Shown here one piece after another: positions 15,029-18,721 of a stretch of DNA of 18,721 bases. The DNA is from JBEKSX01 sp049516635 (GTDB lineage Bacteria > Bacteroidota > Ignavibacteria > Tepidaquicellales > OLB5). The stretch is from assembly GCA_049516635.1 (NCBI GenBank), contig JBEKSX010000060.1:1-18721 (forward strand), given 5' to 3'. The position numbers were made by a program, and so were the translations under genes. How positions within the stretch are numbered: position 1 is the first letter of the stretch; every line of letters begins with the position of its first letter. The notes below the pieces were generated by a model. The model searched no databases. It saw only the letters and a program-made list of their open reading frames with translations, and was not told the origin of the DNA.

Positions 15029-15129
15029 AGTCAAGTTACCCTAACTAAAATTTTCAAAAAGTGGCGTTTCGTGAATGTATTTAGTGTTTTTTTGATAGGG
15101 GGGGTAACTTAAGTTACCCGGGGGGTATC
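15021..15129. repeat. Diverged intergenic element, copy 1
   Basis: This copy has CACCACTTAGT (15021-15031), a 10-bp variable part, TAACTAA (15042-15048), 5 extra bases, TCAAAAAGTGGCGTTTC (15054-15070), then the palindrome GGGTAACTTAAGTTACCC (15102-15119). The palindrome is flanked by runs of seven and six G and by GATA/TATC. The blocks recur in the same order and orientation at 15294-15388. A small hairpin, AGTTA-CCC-TAACT, lies at 15034-15046 inside this copy. Confidence 0.55.
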
Positions 15130-15207
15130 TCTTTAATAAACCTTGAAAAAACAGATACTTCGTTGGAGTCCCTAGGAAAATTATAAATAAATAATAAAGG
15201 ATTCAGT

Positions 15208-15283
15208 TTTCTCCCCTTAGCGAAAGGGGAGAAACGGCGAAGCCGAGAGAGGTTCTAAACTGGATTCCCGCCTTCGCGGGAAT
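15208..15283. repeat. Cassette of three hairpins, REP-like
   Basis: Three perfect hairpins occur in 76 bp. TTTCTCCCCTT (15208-15218) pairs with AAGGGGAGAAA (15224-15234) around AGCGA. CGGC-GAA-GCCG lies at 15235-15245. ATTCCCGC (15264-15271) pairs with GCGGGAAT (15276-15283) around CTTC. The composition differs from the AT-rich surroundings. The ATTCCCGC...GCGGGAATGACA type is a commonly seen dispersed intergenic palindrome in many bacteria, so this is probably a mobile REP-like element lying between the two copies of the larger repeat. Confidence 0.6.
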
Positions 15284-15293
15284 GACACCTTAT

Positions 15294-15388
15294 CACTACT
15301 AAGTAGACACTGCTTAACTAATCAAAAAATGGCGATTCTGAGAAATCTGATTACTTAAGATTACTTAAGTAATGGGGGTGTACCCTAG
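15294..15388. repeat. Diverged intergenic element, copy 2
   Basis: It carries CACTACTAAGT (15294-15304), a 10-bp variable part, TAACTAA (15315-15321) and TCAAAAAATGGCGATTC (15322-15338). Two tandem GATTACTTAA units follow (15349-15368), ending in the palindrome TTACTTAAGTAA (15361-15372) and then five G. The block order, the 10-bp spacer and the ACTTAAGT-then-G-run ending match copy 1, though arms and spacers have diverged. Confidence 0.55.
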
Positions 15389-15420
15389 TTATATATTACG
15401 TAATAACAATAACATATGAA

Positions 15421-15478
15421 TTGGTTGTTTTCGCAACGTTGTCTCTATTTATTACATGAAAGTAATCAAAAACACCAA
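15421..15478 (+). promoter_or_regulatory. Foldable segment upstream of the MEMO-family gene
   Basis: TTGGTTGTTTT (15421-15431) can pair with AAAACACCAA (15469-15478), 10 bp with one bulged T. The enclosed region holds a hairpin ATTAC-ATGAAA-GTAAT (15451-15466) and a palindrome CAACGTTG (15434-15441). If transcribed, it would form a structured leader element about 90 nt ahead of the GTG start. It matches no riboswitch class I recognise. Confidence 0.25.
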
Positions 15479-15568
15479 CAACGGGGATTTTTATGAATAT
15501 TTTACCTTTTTTCCCCACCCAAAATTTTATCTGAAATTTAAAGTACTTATTTTCTATATTATGATACC

Positions 15569-16360
15569 GTGCAGAACTTAAAACCCCAAATAAGAAAAGC
15601 GAAATGTATTAACCGCTGGTACCCTGCCGAAAGGTCGGAACATGATTTTATTGACCAGCCACTATCCTCGGCGGTCATATCACCGCATGCGGGATTCTCT
15701 TTTTCCGGTCATGTATCCCTGCTCGCAGTATCCAGAGTGAAGAAGAACAGAGTTTGGCTGTTCGGTACATCACACTTTGAACCGCTGACAAAAGGAATTT
15801 CTGTCTTTTACGGCGATTATCATTCATCTATAGGAAAAACCTCGTTCCCGCAAGACTTAGATGAAACACGGTTCAAGATCCTGGAGAAATATTTATCCGA
15901 TGAGGGGCACAGGACGGAAGAACATTCCATCGAGAACGTACTATACTGCATTAACCATTTTAAAGAAGACGTTGAAGCGTTCTGCACACTCACCCGTATA
16001 AATAATGAAAAAGATTTTGAGACCATTTCGGATGACATCGCAAAATTATGGAACAAGGATGATTCGATCATCATATCAACGGACTGGAACCACTTTGTGC
16101 CTGTCGAAGAGATCAACGAACTGTTGACATCTGTGTCCGATTGCCTGGAACTCGGCAATATCAAAGAGCTTTACCACCGATGTAAAAAAAGAGAGCTGGA
16201 GGCATGCGGTATCGACGGATTATATCTTGCAAACCGCATTCTCACGAAAGTGAATGAAAAAACACAATTTAACATTCTGCAGTCGACCGATTCATCCCTT
16301 TCGAATGCCGATGGAGCGCGTTATGACAGCTGTGTCGGCTATATCGCCGCATGTAATTAA
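15569..16360 (+). CDS. amrB: AmmeMemoRadiSam system protein B (MEMO1 family)
   Basis: A 263-aa MEMO1-family protein. Residues matching the metal-site pocket of human MEMO1 are visible: His40 (ISPHAGFSFSG), His69 (LFGTSHFEP), Asp172 and His175 (STDWNHFVP) and Cys213 (ACGIDGL). The EHSIE motif is at 118-122. The start is a GTG at 15569: the N-terminal part KCINRWYPAE corresponds to the usual RxPxVAGxFYPA beginning, and a nearby ATG at 15561 is out of frame and stops after six codons. The radical SAM partner follows after 8 bp, as in many genomes that carry this set. The chemistry of the system is undetermined. The usual AMMECR1 partner (protein A) is neither fused here nor elsewhere in the window. 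Confidence 0.88.
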   Translation: MQNLKPQIRKAKCINRWYPAERSEHDFIDQPLSSAVISPHAGFSFSGHVSLLAVSRVKKNRVWLFGTSHFEPLTKGISVFYGDYHSSIGKTSFPQDLDETRFKILEKYLSDEGHRTEEHSIENVLYCINHFKEDVEAFCTLTRINNEKDFETISDDIAKLWNKDDSIIISTDWNHFVPVEEINELLTSVSDCLELGNIKELYHRCKKRELEACGIDGLYLANRILTKVNEKTQFNILQSTDSSLSNADGARYDSCVGYIAACN

Positions 16361-16368
16361 TCATTATA

Positions 16369-17397
16369 GTGACCATGTCAGGGACCCACGAAGCAAAATG
16401 GTGGATACTGAAGGACGAAAAGATCCTCTGTGAGCTTTGCCCCCGTTACTGTAAAATAGGTAACGGGCAGGCGGGATTCTGCTTCATCCGCTATAACGAA
16501 GGCGGCGAACTCAAAACCAAAGGGTTTGGGCGGACTACCGGATTCGCCCTGGACCCCATTGAAAAAAAACCGCTTTTTCATGTCTACCCGTCCAAAAAGA
16601 TCCTTTCGTTCGGGACTGCCGGATGCAACATGGGATGCATGTTCTGCCAGAACTGGGATATCTCCAAGGCAAGAGATGACGAGCGAATGTCAGATATTGT
16701 CGATTCGAAATACATCATTTCCCGTGCATGCAAAATGAAAAACAACATGGATAATACCGGACTTGCCTTCACCTATAACGAACCCACGATATGGGGCGAA
16801 TGGGTCTTGGAGCTCGCTTCACTTGCAAAAAAAAATGACCTGCTTTCCGTAATGGTAACGAACGGTTATATAACACACCGGGCTGTTAAAGACATTTATC
16901 CCCTCATCGATGCGGCTAACATAGACCTGAAGAGCTTCACCGATTATTTTTATTATAAATTGACACTCTCTCACATCCAGCCCGTTCTCGATGCGATACT
17001 ATGGATCAAGAGCGAAGGCACCTGGGTAGAGCTAACGAATTTAATTATTCCCGGCCGGAATGATTCCCCCGAAGAGATAAAAGAGCTTTCCGAATGGGTG
17101 CACTATTATTGCGGTGACGATACTCCTGTTCACTTCACCGCTTTCCATCCGGACTACAAAATGACGAACATACCTCCGACGCCATTCTCAACTCTGCAGA
17201 TGGCTTATGATACTGCAAAAGAAACAGGGTTGAAATATGTATATACCGGCAATGTAGCAGACGATGAAACTGCTTCCACTTATTGCCCATCCTGTTCCGA
17301 ACTGCTTATAAAAAGGAGCTGGTATGATATCAAAATTACCGGACTCGACGGCAATAAGTGTTCAAACTGCGGTTACGAGATAAAAGGAATTTTTTAA
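16369..17397 (+). CDS. amrS: AmmeMemoRadiSam system radical SAM enzyme
   Basis: A 342-aa radical SAM protein with the cluster motif CNMGCMFCQNW (Cys86, Cys90, Cys93, CX3CX2C). The N-terminal cysteine cluster CELCPRYCKI...GFCFIR (Cys21, 24, 28, 38) is typical of AmrS and its pyruvate-formate-lyase-activase-like relatives. TFNEPTIWGEW-like sequence (FTYNEPTIWGEWV) and DLKSFTDYFY fit the family's SAM-binding barrel. The C-terminus adds a zinc ribbon-like CPSC...CSNC (about 303-335). The start may be the GTG at 16369 or the ATG two codons on at 16375. It lies 8 bp after the MEMO gene and is co-transcribed. It ends 9 bp from the convergent nitroreductase gene. The substrate of the radical chemistry is unknown. 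Confidence 0.92.
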   Translation: MTMSGTHEAKWWILKDEKILCELCPRYCKIGNGQAGFCFIRYNEGGELKTKGFGRTTGFALDPIEKKPLFHVYPSKKILSFGTAGCNMGCMFCQNWDISKARDDERMSDIVDSKYIISRACKMKNNMDNTGLAFTYNEPTIWGEWVLELASLAKKNDLLSVMVTNGYITHRAVKDIYPLIDAANIDLKSFTDYFYYKLTLSHIQPVLDAILWIKSEGTWVELTNLIIPGRNDSPEEIKELSEWVHYYCGDDTPVHFTAFHPDYKMTNIPPTPFSTLQMAYDTAKETGLKYVYTGNVADDETASTYCPSCSELLIKRSWYDIKITGLDGNKCSNCGYEIKGIF

Positions 17398-17406
17398 AAG
17401 AACAAT

Positions 17407-18138
17407 TTACCTCTTTCCAGCAACGCCAAGATAAACAACAAACTGATTCACACCATCCAAACCTAGAAGCTTATTCAACTCATCATCATCATACGAAGCA
17501 ACTGCACACGCTCCGCAATTAATAGATTCCGCAGCAAGGTACAGGTTCTGGCAAACGTGCCCTGCATCTATGAGAATATATCTGTAGCCGCGCTCCCAGT
17601 ACCGCCATGTCATACGCTCCGCAATTGCAGCCCACATAAAAACAACGGCACATGGATCAAATAAAGATTGCCCGCTGCATGCATCTTTAATTTTCTGTGC
17701 GATACCCTCATCGAGATTGTGAGCGATTAAGCTGTGTTTGGTTCCGATAAATCTGTATACACCGGGTTTCAAACCTTTCACATTTTTGACGAGTATATAA
17801 GTCTCAAAGGGATGCCTTGCACCTGCAGAGGGGACATTTCGCAAAAGATTTTTGGGGGTTACTTCCTTCACACCCTGCGTGCACCAGAGCAAATAAGACA
17901 ATTCCCTCGGGCTTAATGGTTTGCTCGAATAATCCCTGAGACTTCTGCGTTTTTCTATACACTCCCTCAGGTGTTTATCTTTAAGCTTGATATGTTCGGG
18001 TTTCGGGAGCTCTATAATGGGTTTAGACCTGTCATATTCAAGCTCAAAAGGAGGTCTTGGGAGCCCTTTTTCCTGGTCGGTTTCGACAAAATATTTCTCT
18101 TTCGTCTTTTCTAAGAATTCTTTTCCAATTGAACTCAT
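17407..18138 (-). CDS. SagB/ThcOx family nitroreductase-like dehydrogenase
   Basis: A 243-aa flavoprotein of the nitroreductase fold. RRSLRDYSSKPLSPRELSYLLW (about 63-84) is the FMN-phosphate-binding start of the fold, PSAGARHPFETYILV the central SagB-type segment, and ERGYRYILIDAGHVCQNLYLAAE the long helix that closes the active site. GACAVASYDDDELNKLLGLD matches the C-terminal part of the SagB/ThcOx group, FMN-dependent oxidases some of which form azoles in ribosomal peptides. No precursor peptide, cyclodehydratase or transporter is adjacent, so a stand-alone oxidoreductase is more likely than a RiPP enzyme. A 50-residue leader (KEKYFVETDQEKGLPRPPFE) without a signal peptide precedes the fold. 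It converges on amrS and lies downstream of the fumarase gene across a 70-bp gap holding a strong hairpin. Confidence 0.87.
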   Translation of the reverse strand: MSSIGKEFLEKTKEKYFVETDQEKGLPRPPFELEYDRSKPIIELPKPEHIKLKDKHLRECIEKRRSLRDYSSKPLSPRELSYLLWCTQGVKEVTPKNLLRNVPSAGARHPFETYILVKNVKGLKPGVYRFIGTKHSLIAHNLDEGIAQKIKDACSGQSLFDPCAVVFMWAAIAERMTWRYWERGYRYILIDAGHVCQNLYLAAESINCGACAVASYDDDELNKLLGLDGVNQFVVYLGVAGKR

Positions 18139-18164
18139 TATTATTGCAGTGGTTGGAGAAGTTT

Positions 18165-18197
18165 AGACTTTCCGGATCTTAAAAACCCGGAAAGTCT
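18165..18197 (-). terminator. 11-bp perfect hairpin between fumarase and nitroreductase genes
   Basis: AGACTTTCCGG (18165-18175) and CCGGAAAGTCT (18187-18197) pair perfectly around an 11-nt loop. It lies just after the fumarase stop codon, so it probably ends or attenuates that transcript. On the minus strand the U-rich run falls in the loop (TTTTT) and not after the stem, which is atypical for an intrinsic terminator; a dispersed palindrome is the alternative. Confidence 0.5.
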
Positions 18198-18208
18198 CTA
18201 AGATCTAA

Positions 18209-18721
18209 TTAAAACACCTTCTCTTTAAATTTTCCCAGCTCGGCTTCCGATGCTTTCTGTACAACGGCATGCAGGCTGTTCCCGTTTGCATCCATGGTAA
18301 CTATAGCAGGGAAATCTTTTACGCGGATGTGCCACATCGCTTCGGGAATACCGAACTCAAGGAAATCAACTCCCGTTACTTCCTCGATGCACTTCGTGTA
18401 ATACTGCGCCGCACCGCCGATAGCATTCAGATAAACCGCACCGAATTCCTTCAAGCCAGCCAATGTCTTCGCGCCCATTCCGCCCTTGCCTATCACTATG
18501 CGTATACCTGTCTTCTTAATAATATCCGCCTGGTAAAGTTCTTCCCTGCTGCTGGTGGTGGGACCCGTTGCATTTAGCGTCCATTTGTCACCGACCTTAA
18601 GCGCTACGGGACCGCAGTGGTATATCGCAGAACCGTTGAGATCAACGGGTGAATCGTGTGTGGTCAGGTAGAAATGCAGAGTATCCCTGCCGGTGTGCAT
18701 GATGCCGTTCAGCAATGCTAC
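18209..18721 (-). CDS. Class I (Fe-S) fumarate hydratase, C-terminal domain, partial
   Basis: The reading frame stays open to the right edge of the window, so the apparent TTG start at 18715 is internal. About 171 residues are visible, matching the beta domain of Fe-S fumarases and related tartrate dehydratases: HTGRDTLHFYL, GSAIYHCGPVALKVGD, ATGPTTSSREELY, VIGKGGMGAKTLAGLKEFGAVYLNAIGGAA, LEFGIPEAMWHIRVKDFPAIVTMDANGNSLH. Enzymes of this class interconvert fumarate and malate in the TCA cycle using a [4Fe-4S] cluster held by the N-terminal domain, which is out of view. Whether the two domains are fused (FumA-like) or encoded separately cannot be decided here, and tartrate dehydratase remains an alternative. 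The stop is 70 bp from the nitroreductase start. Confidence 0.87.
   Translation of the reverse strand, partial: VALLNGIMHTGRDTLHFYLTTHDSPVDLNGSAIYHCGPVALKVGDKWTLNATGPTTSSREELYQADIIKKTGIRIVIGKGGMGAKTLAGLKEFGAVYLNAIGGAAQYYTKCIEEVTGVDFLEFGIPEAMWHIRVKDFPAIVTMDANGNSLHAVVQKASEAELGKFKEKVF

Larger units (their letters stand above)
14748..15568. other. 821-bp non-coding, repeat-rich block
   Basis: No plausible gene is found on either strand between the T9SS protein and the MEMO-family gene. The block contains, in order, a terminator-like hairpin, a 9-bp periodic array, an orphan promoter-like pair, three 8-bp units, two diverged copies of one element with a three-hairpin cassette between them, a palindrome TATTACGTAATA (15394-15405), and a foldable segment ahead of the next gene. 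Base composition shifts sharply, with G-runs of seven and six bases inside otherwise AT-rich DNA. It looks like accumulated intergenic repeats rather than a decayed gene. Confidence 0.6.

Noticed and set aside
15349..15372. Tandem GATTACTTAA repeats considered as a CRISPR-like array
   Set aside because: Only two adjacent units without spacers; explained better as part of the diverged intergenic element.
15361..15405. Possible attachment site or origin motif around TTACTTAAGTAA and TATTACGTAATA
   Set aside because: No integrase, tRNA, DnaA boxes or replication gene nearby; palindromes alone do not support such a call.

Overview
The window looks like a piece of an Ignavibacteria-type (Bacteroidota/Chlorobiota relative) chromosome. 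The clues are a secreted protein ending in a type IX secretion (Por) sorting domain of the NYPNPFNP type, an outer-membrane receptor with a CarboxypepD_reg-like N-terminus, promoter-like TAnnTTTG boxes, weak Shine-Dalgarno signals, and moderate to low GC content with AT-rich intergenic DNA. This placement is inferred from gene content, not from a marker gene. No rRNA, tRNA, insertion sequence, phage gene or CRISPR array was seen.

Layout. (1) 1-245: the C-terminal end of a DUF1003 membrane protein. (2) 413-2926, minus: a TonB-dependent-receptor-like outer-membrane barrel. Its upstream region has a promoter-like box inside a perfect 11-bp inverted repeat. (3) 3084-8848, minus: six co-directional genes, pgsA, pgpA, cinA, an MlaF-like ABC ATPase, an unknown 421-aa protein, and a cytosolic trypsin-like protease with a zinc ribbon. 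The first four are tightly packed (13-bp gap, 1-bp overlap, 4-bp overlap) and combine phosphatidylglycerol synthesis, nucleotide salvage and a lipid-transport type ATPase. The last two appear to share a YbjN/chaperone-like domain. (4) 9278-10336, plus: a DUF3829-like lipoprotein. (5) 10363-13233, minus: a manganese operon, mntR, mntH and an outer-membrane barrel protein. A palindrome of DtxR/MntR type sits inside a sigma70-like promoter ahead of mntR, so the regulator, the inner-membrane importer and a possible outer-membrane pore are probably controlled together. (6) 13404-14747, plus: a T9SS-exported protein with six NGGxNW-type repeats. (7) 14748-15568: 821 bp with no gene but dense repeats: hairpins, 9-bp and 8-bp periodic arrays, G-run-flanked palindromes, and two diverged copies of one element. 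(8) 15569-17397, plus: a MEMO1-family protein and the radical SAM partner of the AmmeMemoRadiSam system. The AMMECR1 partner is not here. (9) 17407-18138, minus: a SagB/ThcOx-type nitroreductase. (10) 18209-18721, minus: the C-terminal domain of a class I fumarate hydratase, cut by the window edge.

Most genes are recognisable housekeeping or accessory families. The least explained parts are the repeat-rich 821-bp block, the protease/YbjN-like gene pair, and the outer-membrane protein in the manganese operon.
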